A stretch of 64,000 bases of DNA from contig NC_061866.1 in the NCBI RefSeq assembly GCF_907164915.1, positions 26,925,905 to 26,989,904 on the forward strand, read 5' to 3'. The position numbers were made by a program, and so were the translations under genes. The notes under the pieces were generated by a model. That model made no database searches, was not told the DNA's origin, and was given only the letters and a program-made list of their open reading frames with translations. This DNA comes from Impatiens glandulifera. Taxonomy: Eukaryota > Streptophyta > Magnoliopsida > Ericales > Balsaminaceae. Numbering within the stretch: position 1 is the stretch's first letter; every line of letters begins with the position of its first letter. Positions 23,374 to 34,487 of this stretch are shown here, one piece after another.

Positions 23374-23934
23374 GAAACCATAGTACAACGGACGAATTAC
23401 TCACTCTCTCAATCTGTCTTTAACACTCTGTATGAATTAAGAATCACTATGTGTTGTGCTTACTTTCCCTGTGACCTTTCTGTAATTCATTTACTATTTT
23501 TTCTGTGTGAAATTTCAGTGTTATAAATTGAACAGAGGTTGTTTTGTTCAACAGAGAGTTAGGTAGAAATTTAGAAAAAGACAGTTGTTAAGTTATGTGT
23601 TTTATGACTGGGTTTGTGTAACGTTCTATTCAAATCAAAGCGTTCTAGTAAATATCCTTCTGGAAATAGAAGAAGGGGTGACGTAGGAGTATTTATCTCC
23701 AAACATCCATAAAAACTCTCTGTGTTATTTCCTTTCCTCTTCTTGCATTCGTTAATCTGACGCTTCAAATCCAACAAGCAGTTTTGCACTTGAACTTGTT
23801 CAAGAGATTGTGTGAAGATTTGAGAAGAATAGAAATAGATCTTAATCCCTCACAGGATTAACATCGAATTGAAAGTCAAAAGTTGCCAATTATATTCAGA
23901 CCCCCTGTCTATAATTGACATCGATCCTAACAAG

Positions 23935-23946
23935 TGGTATCAGAGC
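23935..23946 (+). other. E2 primer-binding site
   Basis: TGGTATCAGAGC is a perfect initiator Met-tRNA complement two bases after the LTR. Confidence 0.92.
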
Positions 23947-23985
23947 CAAGTTTTCTATTATCAAGCATTATCAGATTCTTAAATC

Positions 23986-25370
23986 ATGTCTCTCTCAAGA
24001 AAGATTCCTATGTTCACAAAGGAAAACTACAATCACTCGAAGATCATAATGCAAGCGCATTTGGCTGCCCTAGATGATGACATATGGTATATCTTCACCG
24101 ACGGACCAATAAAGATAATTAAGGTCAGTTCTACCACTAATTATGATGGTACTCCTATGATGAAGAAGAAATCGAGGTCTGAAAGGACCACTGAAGATAA
24201 GAGGAAGAAAACCCTCAACAACATGACAAAAGACATTCTCTACAAGACACTAGACGAAAACATGTTCAGTAAGATCACCACCCGCACCTCTACCAAAGAA
24301 ATTTGAAGAGGTTGACTCAGTTGTGTGAGGGCAATGAAAAACAAAAGAAAACAAACTCATGGTTTCCACACATCAATTCGATGTCATCAAGATACGTCCC
24401 GAGAGACGATGACTGAATTCGATGAAAGATTCAGTAGATTATCACTAATCTCTGCACTTTGGGAAAGACATATAGCAACAGAGAGGTTGCAATCAAATTC
24501 ATGCGTGTTCTTCCCAAAGAATGGGACATAAACACAATAGTCATGAGGGAGTCCAAATAACTCAACAAGATGGAACTGTATGATTTGCTCGCCGATCTGA
24601 AGGCATACGAGTTTGAGATAAACTCTAGGAACAAAGAGGAGTCATCCACATCATCCATCACTACCAAGGTGTTGGTGACTGCTGAGGAGCCACCTACCGC
24701 CAATGATGTGAAGACTGCTGAGCAGATTAGCAGCGATTCCATAGCTCTCTTTGTCAAATTCATTAAGAAGATCAATTGTAACTCAAGCTCTTCAAATAAA
24801 AATAATAATAAGAATGATTGCAAGGCTAACTTGAAGTGTTTTAACTGTGAAAAACTAGGACACTTAAAGGATAATTGCAAAAAGCTGAAGTGAGATGACA
24901 AAAAGAAATATGAAAAGAAGAACAAGAAGGAGTAGAAGGCTTTAATGGCTACTGCATGCAAAGGAGAGTGGGCTGAAAGAAACTCAGACGACTCATCATC
25001 CATCGACAATGATGATGAAATCATTACTTGCTTCATGGCACATGACGAATCTGAGGTATTTGACTCCTACTCAGAAGAATTCACAAGAGATGACTTAACT
25101 TCTGCACTTAATGACATGGTCATTGAGTATAAGACGTTGTCACACTATTTCAATGAGATGAGTTTGAAAAATAAAACTGATGACACCTCCTCATCTCAAG
25201 TATCTTAACCAGAAGATTTTGAAAAAAAAATGGCTGAGCTCTCATCTGAGAATGAGAAGATCAAAGAAAAGATTCAAACACTTTCGTCTGAAAACCAACG
25301 TTTGACCTATGTGGTCAGTTCTTGAACGAAGTCTGAGGATGCAGTCAGACAACAGATTAGCCTGTTACTG
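23986..25370 (+). pseudogene. E2 Copia gag pseudogene
   Basis: Same gag family as E1. It starts MSLSRKIPMFTKENYNH at 23986, with LAALDDDIWYIFTDGPIKI following. After frameshifts near 24305 and 24500 the core resumes with MELYDLLADLKAYEFE (24570). The CCHC knuckle CFNCEKLGHLKDNC near 24838-24879 is complete here. Acidic segments and SSENEKIKEKIQTLSSENQR (about 25236-25296) form a likely coiled coil. In-frame stops near 24892, 24933, 25206 and 25323 end any long product. The gag frame then runs directly into a piece of RNase H. Confidence 0.85.
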
Positions 25371-25375
25371 CAGGA

Positions 25376-25587
25376 AGTTGTTCTGCTCAACTTTTGTGAG
25401 TTCAACAACAGCTAAGGGACTATGGCATCCAGGAAGACGATTCTCCGATTTTCTGTGACAACATCAATGCCATAACGATCACATACGACCTGGTGTTTCA
25501 CTCTTGAACAAAACATATCGACATCCGACATCATTTCATCCAGGAGCATGTTAGTTATAAGCATATTCAACTAGAATATGTCCTAGT
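25376..25587 (+). pseudogene. E2 pol remnant: RNase H C-terminal part, first half
   Basis: Reads CSAQLL, QQQLRDYGIQEDDSPIFCDN and TKHIDIRHHFIQEHV, the C-terminal part of Copia RNase H. It follows the gag tail without protease, integrase or reverse transcriptase, marking an internal deletion near 25370. Interrupted after LEYV by element E3. Confidence 0.85.
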
Positions 25588-25952
25588 TGTTAGGATTTGT
25601 ATCTCCCAAATCCGACCAGCTTGAAACAATCTGTAAAAATGCAAGAAAGACGAACACAAGAAGACAAAGATTTATAGTGGTTCACTCAAATTGAGCTATG
25701 TCCACTTCAGCCACCACCAGATTTCACTATGAATAAGAAGAAGGAATACAAAGTTTTTGCCTCACACTTTATCTCTCTAGAATTTTGTCTTAACCATGTA
25801 AACTCTTAATAATCACATATTTATAGGTAAATATTCAGGTAATAAACCTAAATATCTCTTGGTCAGGCTCAAGCCCAAAACCAAATACAAACCCAATAAA
25901 CTCTAATTAACAATATAGAGTTTATTATAAGTGTAGACTCCATAACTCAACA
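25588..25952 (-). repeat. E3 3' LTR
   Basis: 365 bp. On the minus strand it is preceded by a purine-poor but conventional AAGTTGGATAT junction. Confidence 0.88.
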
Positions 25953-26014
25953 ATATCCAACTTGGAGACAAACTTCATCATCTCTCGATCGGTAGTTGCT
26001 TTCCATCCGGTGTC

Positions 26015-29000
26015 TTAACGAAGAAGAACAACTAATGTTGCACATAACTTCAATTTCTCATTTGTCACAACTTTCGTCAACATATAAATTGGATTCTCAC
26101 TCCCGGGAATCTTCTCAAGAGTTAATACTCCATCTTCTAAAGCTGATCGGATGAAATGATAACGAACATGTATATGCTTCGTCCTTCCATGATAAACAGG
26201 ATTCTTTTCCAAATGAATAGCACTCTAACTGTCGTATCGCAACACACTTTTCTCGTAGTCTTGACCCAATTCTAGAAAAAAGGGTTGTGACTACATCATC
26301 TCCTTAGCAGCCTCTGTCACAACAATAGACTCTGCCTCACAACTTGAAAGAGCAACAATTTTCTGCAAATTTGAAACCCAACTGATTACAGTACCTCCCA
26401 GATTATAAATGTACCATGTTGTACTCTTCCTACTATCAACATCACCATCATTGTCAGCATCAACATATCCTTTCAAACCCATATTAGACTTTCAAAAACA
26501 CAAAGTGAGACTCGTACTTCCTCATAAGTATCGTAGTATCTACTTTACTGCTTCCCAATATTGTCTACCTGGGTTGCTCATGAACCTGCTAATGACTCCC
26601 ATTGCATGTGGTATGTCTGGTCATGTGCAAACCATCGCATACATAATACAACCAATGGCAGAGGCATACGGAACAGTGACCATGTAATTTTTCTCCTTCT
26701 CTGTTGAAGGCGACTGATCTTTAGATAGTCTGAAGTGACTAGCTAAGGGGGTAGTAACTAGTTTTGCATCATATAAGTTGAACCTGCTAAGAACATTCTT
26801 CACATATTCTTCTTGTGAAAGCTTGAGAACTTCTTCATCCCTGAAATTCTCATCTCAAGGATTTGCTTAGTAACACCCAAATCCTTCATTGCAAACTTTT
26901 CAGAGAACTCTTTTTTGAGCTTGTTAATCTCATACAAGCTTACTCCAGCAATCAACATGTCATCAACATAGATGAGTAGAATAATGTACAATTTATCAAA
27001 TCTCTTAATATAGCAGCAATGATCAGCTTCACACCTTAGAAAATTGTTACTTTTCATGAAGCTATCGAACTTCTTGTACCATTGCCTTGGAGCCTATTTC
27101 AAACCATACAGACTCTTCTGAAGCTTACACACAAGCTCATCTTTTCCTTTGATTTAAAATCCTTCTGGTTGTCACATATAAATCTCGTCATTTAAATCAC
27201 CACGAAGAAAACATTTTTGACATCCATTTGTTAAAGATGAAGATCTTCTTTCACAACCAAACTCAAAATAGTTCTGATTGTCATCAATTTAACTAATGGA
27301 GAGAAGATTTCATTGTAGTCAATACCTTCTTTCTGTTGAAATCTTTTCACAACCAACCTTGCCTTGTACATCATGGTTTTATCATGTTCTTCTTTAATCC
27401 TGAAGATCCATTTGTTGTGAAGTGCTTTCTTTCCCCTTGGTAGCTCAGTGAGCTCCCAAGTCTGATTTAATGTCAAAGAGTCCATCTCATCTTTCATTGC
27501 AGACTCTCACTTAACCGATTTATCAGATTGTATTGCTTCCTTATAACATTCAGGTTCACCTCTATCTATCAATAAGATATAGTTCAGAGATGGAGACCAC
27601 CTCTCAATTGGATTTCAATTCCTTGACGATCTTCTCAACTGTATAACCGGTGTTTGCTGATTTACCTCTAGGGCCACGTTGTCAACAATTTTATCTTCAA
27701 CAACATATTGTTCTTCTTTGACAACCGGTATATATTCAGCTGAAAATTCTCTCAAATCGATTGTACCAGTCTCTTCCAACTTGGAATCACCATCTAATGT
27801 GTTTCCAACACAATCTTTGTAGAGAACCTGTTCATTGAAGATAACATTTCTGCTATGAATGATCTTCCAATTTTGATTATCCCAGAAATGATAACCAAAC
27901 TCGATATCACCATAACCAATAAAAAAACATTTATTAGACTTTAGATCAAGCTTGCTCCTATCACATTCATTAATATGAACATATGATAAACAACCAAACA
28001 CTTTCAAATAAGAAAAGTTTACTTTTTTATTGCTATAGACTTCTTCAGGAATTCTGAATTCAAGAGGAACAGAGGGTCCCATGTTTATCAAATAGGCAGC
28101 AATTTAGATAGCTTTTTCCTAGAAGGTTTTAAGCATCCCTGCATGAAATCTCATGCTTCTAGCACGCTCGTTCAATGTTCGATTCATTCGTTCATGTACT
28201 ACATTCTCTTGAGGCCTTCGGGGAACAGTCTTCACCATATTAATCACATTCACAGTAGAATACTCTTTGAAATCTGAATTGATATATTCACCTCCGTTGT
28301 TGAATCTCAAGCACTTAACTTTATGATTTGTTTCATTTTCAACCAAAGTCTTCCATTTCTTGAAAATATCAAATACTTCAGACTTGTACTTCATAAAATA
28401 TACCTATACCTTTCTTGTCGAATCATCTATAAACATCACGTAATATTGTAATCCGCCAATATAAGAAACAGGTGCAGGTCCCCACATATTAGTGTGTACC
28501 AACTCTAGCCTTTCTTTCTTGAGCTCATTCCCAATCTTTAAGAAAATCACACGTTTCTATATTCCAAGAATGCAGTTTTCACATAACTGATGTTCAACAG
28601 ACTTCAGTTCTAGAATCTGTCCATTCTTCAAAAGAATTTTCATCCATTTTTCGCTCATATGGCCCAACCTGTAATGACACAGCTCATTGTTCTTCGAGTC
28701 ATCAACTACAACAGCAATTGTTTCTCTGCAAGTTGAAGTCGTGTATAACATTCCAGTTTTGTGACCTCGAGCAACAACTATTTCTCCTTTAGTCACCTTC
28801 CATGCTCCATTTCCACAAACGAAATTGTGACCTTCTTCATCAAGTTGTGTAACAGAACTCAGATTGTGCATTAAACCTGGAATGTGTTTCACCTTATTAA
28901 TCTTCCAAACAGAACCATTTGCCATCTTCAATTTGATGTCCACATGCCAACAATATTCAGTGGCTCACCATCTGCAAGATATACTTTCCCACAGTTTCCA

Positions 29001-29659
29001 GCCACAAAATTCTTCATTAATTCTTTGTGAGTAGTGGTGTGGAAAGATGCTCCTGAGTCCAAAACCCATGAATATTTATAGACAGAAGTAACGCATCAGT
29101 GACAAATTCAACAGACAAAAGTAACGCATCAGTGACAAATTCTGTAACAATGTTGGCTGCATCATTTATATTATTACCATTTTTCTTCGGTGCTTTGTAA
29201 TTCCTCTTTAAATGAACCCGTTTACCACAATTCCAGCACTCAAATGTCCTCCCAGACTTGGACTGACTCCTCTTACTCCTTGACATAGATCTGCTCTTAC
29301 CTTGATTGAAATTTCTATTATTACCTCTACCCTATTTTCCACATTCAGAGCAGAACTTTTGAATATTTCACCAGAATCAATTTTACAAACCTCTTCAGCA
29401 AGAACACGATCTCTAACTTCAACAAATTTCAATTTAGCATTTCCAACTGAATTACTAATTATTGCCCTCATAGGTTCCCAACTATTTTGTAGAGATGCTA
29501 ACAAAATCAGGGCACTAACTTCATCCCCAAAATCAATCTCAATAGATTGAAATTGATTCACAATTTTATAGAGATAATCTTCAATCTGCATTCTGTAGAA
29601 GGCATAATCTGTCCCATCGAATCTTCTATTCCATGTTCTATACTGTTCTCATTTGCCAT
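26015..29659 (-). pseudogene. E3 Copia gag-pol pseudogene
   Basis: Minus-strand polyprotein in several frames. Gag starts at 29659 (MANENS) and continues FDGTDYAFYRMQIEDYLYKI, then a CCHC-like CWNCGKRVHLKRNY near 29200. The protease motif WVLDSGASFHTT lies near 29030-29070. Pre-integrase LCHYRLGHMSEKWMKIL is near 28620-28690. Integrase near 28120-28394 has GGEY and NVVHERMNRT, but the expected catalytic Asp before GGEY is Asn (RFNNGGEY). Reverse transcriptase covers about 27500-26620 with WELTELPRGKKALHNKWIF and catalytic YVDD at 26959-26970. RNase H ends at 26015 with TKHIHVRYHFIR. At least nine frame breaks. No functional product expected. Confidence 0.92.
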
Positions 29660-29688
29660 TGTTTCCAATGCTCAGATCTAGCCTAGAT

Positions 29689-29700
29689 GCTCTAATACCA
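29689..29700 (-). other. E3 primer-binding site
   Basis: Reverse complement reads TGGTATTAGAGC, one mismatch to the initiator Met-tRNA site, two bases from the 5' LTR. It fixes the element's direction. Confidence 0.88.
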
Positions 29701-29702
29701 GT

Positions 29703-30067
29703 TGTTAGGATTTGTATCTCCCAAATCTGACCAGCTTGAAATAATCTGTAAAAATGCAAGAAAGAAGAACACAAGAAGACACAAATTTATAGTGGTTTAT
29801 TCAAATTGAGCTACGTCCACTTTAGCCACCACCAGATTTCACTATGAAGAAGAAGAAGGAATACAGAGTTTTGCCTTACACTTTATCTTTTTAGAATTCT
29901 ATCTTAACCATGTAAACCCTTAATAATCAAATATTTATAGGGTAAACATTCAGTTAATAAACCTAAATAACATTTGGTCAGGCCCAAGCCCAAAACCAAA
30001 TACAAACCCAATAAACTCTAATTAATACTGTAGAGTTTATTATATGTGTAGACTCCACAACTCAACA
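29703..30067 (-). repeat. E3 5' LTR
   Basis: 365 bp, the same length as the partner LTR, next to the primer site. Confidence 0.88.
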
Positions 30068-30165
30068 CCAACTAATCAGCAAGTGGTAGACGTGTTTACG
30101 AAGCCACTCCCCGAGACTATGTTTTCTTACTTTAGAAATGTTTTGGATCTTGTATATCTAAATTA
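30068..30165 (+). pseudogene. E2 pol remnant: RNase H C-terminal part, second half
   Basis: Continues the frame broken by E3 with TNQQVVDVFTKPLPETMFSY and FRNVLDLVYLN, the very end of Copia pol, followed by a stop. Confidence 0.87.
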
Positions 30166-31014
30166 ATTTAATTAAGTATGCACAAATTGATGGGGGGATT
30201 TATTTATTAAGTCATCTGGACATACGTATTAAAATGGATGTTTCAAACGGTCTGATCGAATCAGTCATCCGAAGAGAAAGTATTTCAGACATGTTGTGCT
30301 TAAGTAGCTTGCAATTTAAGCGTGGTCAGACGTCTAAATTTGAGGCTGACATCTACTGATATGTATGTAGACGTGCATGAGCAGACATCGTCCAAACAGA
30401 CGTCCTATCAAGTTTAAATGCAAGGTATGTGGACAGTACATATACACGTCCGAATACGAGTTCTCTTTAGACGCCTCATCTTTAGACGAGTGGAACAAAT
30501 GTCCTATTCTTTATGCGTTGTCCTTTGTACTTTTCCACTTAAACAGTAAAACATTCTTATTTCGGATATTTGGAGGGAAAAATATTTATGAGATAATATA
30601 ATATTTTTAAATATCTCCAAATATTGAATAACATGAATACACGTGTCTTTCTATGTTAAAAACAAGACAAATATATATGATGGTTCATTACCGCATGTCT
30701 TTAAATTAATGATAACTTTTATATTAATTTAAATAACATCGGTTAATGATAGTTCTTGAAAATGGATTTTAATTAAAGTAATGTCTTTTAAAGATGGCTT
30801 TTAAAAAACGTTTTATTTCATGACAATTTAATTTAATGATGTCCTTTGGGACACATGGCATTTCAAATCTATTTAAGGGCGCCTCACACACCAAAATTGT
30901 TTTCACGATATCTTTTGAGATTATCTAAAACCCTAGTATCTTTGAGATTTTGCTCTGCCCTCTCTCTAGAAAACCTAATCATCTTCTTCTTTGTTTCATC
31001 TACAAACTCTAAAG
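30166..31014 (+). other. E2 linker between pol end and accessory ORF
   Basis: Begins with a purine tract, TTGATGGGGGGATTTA (about 30188-30203), at the place equivalent to E1's internal tract. AGACG motifs are scattered over 30300-30500. The remainder is AT-rich and probably leader for the ORF starting at 31015. Confidence 0.55.
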
Positions 31015-34000
31015 ATGAGTAAGAAAACTGTCGTTTTCTCTCATAACACCATGCAAGTAGACTTCGACTCAGTTTATGAGTATGAACTGTCAGAGATAGT
31101 TGCGATGTTCAATACCTTGGAGGCGTCCTACCTTAGATGATTCCTTGGCAGCCCTTTCATTTTCCTTAACAAGGAGACCCACGAGCTCTTCGACTTCGGA
31201 AAGCTGGTTGGTGACCTTATTGTGGAGAAAGTGAAGGGCGTCGAAATATTTATTTTTAAAGCCTCATTTGCTGAGTTCTTTGGGCTTTCATTGGAAGGCC
31301 ACAAGTTCGACGTTGGGCTTTATTCTTGGACATTGGTAGTCTGGATAATATCAATGGGAAGAATAAGTTCTTCAAGTATTCGTTCTGCATCCTGAACGAC
31401 ATTGTGGAGAAATCGATTCATGTGAGAGCAGGGTCGTTCGATGCCTACACCCAAGATCGTTACGATTATATGGTGGCTATTACCAAAGGGATGATTGTCA
31501 ACTAGGCATCTGTCCTTTTCTCTACTCTATGTCAAATGGTTTCTCCATTTAGAAAGAAGAGTGTGGGCTTTTGAGAACAACTTAGCTGGCTTTTGGAGCA
31601 TCTTCAAATTCCGGTGGGCAAGGGTGTGTCCGTTAACCCTTGTAGAATAATTATGAGTACCACTGTGAGGACCTTTTTGATGCATATGCAACTCGTCAAA
31701 GAGTCTAAATCGGAATCCTCATCCCAACAGACGAGTGGTCAGTTGAACACTCGGTCCAAGCATCCTATGACCACTAGTCGTAGGACCCCTTCTAAGAGAA
31801 TGAAGTCATCGGCGTTGGAATCTGCCTCTAGCTCTTTTAGCCATAAGAGAGCATCAAAGGAGATGTTGTCGAAGTCGCGTCTGCTCCTAAAAGGGAAAGA
31901 ACAAAGGAAACCCCTATTGTTGTAGTTCGTCTGTTCTTGGCCTCACCATCTCCTTTAGCAAAGGAGTTGGTTGAGGCGTCTGCCATTACTACTGGTCAGA
32001 CGGAGGTCACTGCAGCTGTTCAATGAATGTTCTTCCAACTATTCAGACGGAGGCGTCTACTACTTTTTAGACGTCCTCCAAGGTACCTCCATCTCTTTCC
32101 TTCTCCAAAGTGTCCTCTATTGAGGTTCCCGTAGTGGAACATGCTGCTAGACCAACTACTGAGACAGTTGGTCAATCTGTTGAGATGAATCAGAGGGAAG
32201 ACATCTTTGTCTTCCTTGCTGAACTAGTGGTTGATGTAGCTGCGAGTAATGTTGAAGTTATTTTACCTTAAGCATAGTAGGAGGCGGTGCCTTCGTCTAC
32301 TACTGCCATTATTGAAGAAACACTCGTTCAGACGGATGTTGACCCTGCTACTGTTCTTCAAGAAAACGATATTTCAAAGAACAACTCTCCGTTTCCTTTC
32401 TTAGAGCGGCCCGAGGGGATGAGGGTATCTTTTTCAGAGAACCGGTTCCTAATCCCAAACCTGTCGAAGTTGTAGGGAAGGGAAAAGACGTAGCCGACAA
32501 TACTCTTGAACCTTTGTGTCAAGGCAAATAGACACTTGATCTCATTATGGAGAATGTTGAGGAGAAAGCTTTTGTGAAAATTGAGTTGTTTGATAAATTG
32601 CTATGTACAAGGCTTCACTCTTAATTTTTTTGATTCAAACCAAGTTCTAGTATGACGAAAAGGTGAAAGGAAATATTGCAGATGGAGAAATCGGTCCTCT
32701 CCTAGACCAAAACTTAAGATGACAACGAGGCTTTGAAGAGAAGACAGCTCGTTGCAGCAAATGCGAGAGGGCACTCTCTCTTTCCCATCTTCTGTCAAAG
32801 GAAAGAAAACATGAATTCTTTTGACAAGACATCTCCAACGGACGCGGAAGTTCTTAACTGTCTTAGATTGCTCATGGAATCCTACTATTCCACGGCACTT
32901 CAATATCTCCATGGGACTGAATCGTCTAAATCTAATGCCCATAAAAGCAAGGCTCCTCGAGCAGAACTCAAGTGCTTAGTCGAGGATGAGGAGATTCCCT
33001 ACATTGATGAGATGTCGTCTCCTCAACGTGAGCCGCCTCGCATATTTACAGTCAAGTAGATGCTTGTGGTGGTTGAGGAGCATGCGGCTCTTCACATCAT
33101 CGAATAGAAAGAATCGTTTTTTGAAGAAAGGCGGTTTCATGTGCTTCACTTTGTTAAGAAGACGCCTCTCACTTCCAAAGAGCAGTGAATTTTTCCTTAT
33201 ATAGAGAAGGAGATTGCTCTCTCGTCTGAGGTGATTCCTACGCCTGTTTAGAAGGGAACATCTGAATTTCCCCACGTCCGTACAAAGGCAGATGCCATCT
33301 ATAGAGGGGGAACATAACTATTCCAAGAAGGCATCCGAAGCTGCTCAGACTTCATCCTTCTTGTCCGAACAGACATTCAAGAAGGCATCCGAAAAATATA
33401 TTGTGAAGATCCCTTCAGACGGAGAGGCGTTTGTAGAAAATGCGTATAAATATACATAGTCTTCTCCTTCTAAGTCTCACTCTAGTGTATCCTTACACAC
33501 CAATGAGAATTCAGACCTTGTCAAGGATTTACAAGATGTTATCCAAGGGGTGGGAGCTGATTCTCAAGCGATGATCAATGTGCATCAAGTCCCCTCCTTC
33601 CAAGACTAGGATTCGGAGCGCTCCATCCAAGTAAGTCTTAATCCAAATCTCATTCAATATCTTCCAGCCAAGTCCCACATTGTCCCCTCTTCTCCTTCTT
33701 CGTTTAAGGATACTTCTCTAGGAGCTATGAGCTTCCGCAAGTTCATCTTGGATGCTCTGGCTCTGGTGCAGCAAAGCATCCAATCTATCTCTTCAAGGAT
33801 GGAGAATCTTGAAAGGGAATCTGTATAGAACTCCAAGGCTAAAGCTAAGTTAGTTGTTGCTCAAAGGAGTTCAAATAAATACCTATCAAACACAACTTTT
33901 GAAGTGGTGATGCTTTGATCTCAAGTTTTCAGGATGCAAAAGTTCCTAATCAAGCGTCAAAATAAGATTTATGACAAATCAGAGTCTCGTCACATTGAGC

Positions 34001-34378
34001 GTCAAAATGAAACAAGGTAAAACTTTGAGTCTCTCACCCTTTAGATGCTCGAAATCGCCAAATCTCTTAAGACTATGGAAGCTGAGCGAATCGAAGATGC
34101 TGACGCGGTCGCTCGTCGCTTATAGACTAAAGAAGATAGGGTTGTTAAAGTCGCTAGAGTTGTTGTTGATGCAGTTAAAAAGGGGGAAGACAACAATCAA
34201 GGGGAAAAGTGTTGTTTGTGGCACTCGTTCAAAGAGGATGACAGCCCAAGGTGGACATGGTAGCTTTCAAGCAAATCGTGGTCGTGGCCGTGGAGGTGGT
34301 CGCGGTGGTGGTCGAGGTGGAGGAGGAGGTCAAGGCTGGAATATATACTACTACGACCAACCAAGGAGGAGATCTTAA
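31015..34378 (+). pseudogene. E2 accessory ORF pseudogene
   Basis: Homologous to the E1 accessory ORF. It starts at 31015 (MSKKTVVFSHNTMQVDFDSV), then AMFNTLEASYLR, a TGA at 31138-31140, and FLGSPFIFL. After frameshifts come SFCILNDIVEKSI and AGSFDAYTQDRYDYMVAITK (about 31380-31490). The middle is Ser/Thr/Glu-rich and broken in all frames. Recognisable stretches include LLMESYYSTALQYLHGTESS (about 32862-32921), which pairs with YCSTVLQKAHGTESS of E1. The last part is charged, with coiled-coil tendency, and ends in an Arg/Gly-rich tail (34267-34345: GRGRGGGRGGGRGGGGG) and RRRS. Function unknown; an RGG tail in other proteins often binds RNA. Confidence 0.75.
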
Positions 34379-34472
34379 ACCTTGAATATCTTTTGTAGTT
34401 TACATTTATAAATACAATGGTTAATTTTTAAATTAGTGTTTAACTTGATTTTAACTTAGTTTTAACATCACC

Positions 34473-34487
34473 AAAAAAATGGGAAAT
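34473..34487 (+). other. E2 polypurine tract
   Basis: AAAAAAATGGGAAAT immediately before the 3' LTR. Confidence 0.65.

Larger units (their letters stand above)
22080..23932 (+). repeat. E2 5' LTR
   Basis: The first four bases are inferred to lie in the gap by comparison with the 3' LTR start TGTTAAATTAAG. It ends CCTAACA at 23932. TATA box TATAAAAG at 23366-23373. A conserved TTGAACA/TGTTCAA stem-loop is at 23528-23551. Confidence 0.87.
25588..30067 (-). mobile_element. Nested antisense Copia element E3
   Basis: Two 365-bp LTRs (5' LTR 29703-30067, 3' LTR 25588-25952) begin TGTTAGG and end CTCAACA on the plus strand. The flanks CTAGT (25583-25587) and CCAAC (30068-30072) occupy the same site of the interrupted RNase H codons and differ only by transitions, so they fit a decayed 5-bp TSD. 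A full gag-pol order is present on the minus strand, with many stops. The LTRs differ at roughly 30 positions by eye, so the insertion is not recent. Confidence 0.9.

Noticed and set aside
24431..25036. 201-codon minus-strand ORF
   Set aside because: Antisense shadow of the E2 gag zinc-knuckle region.
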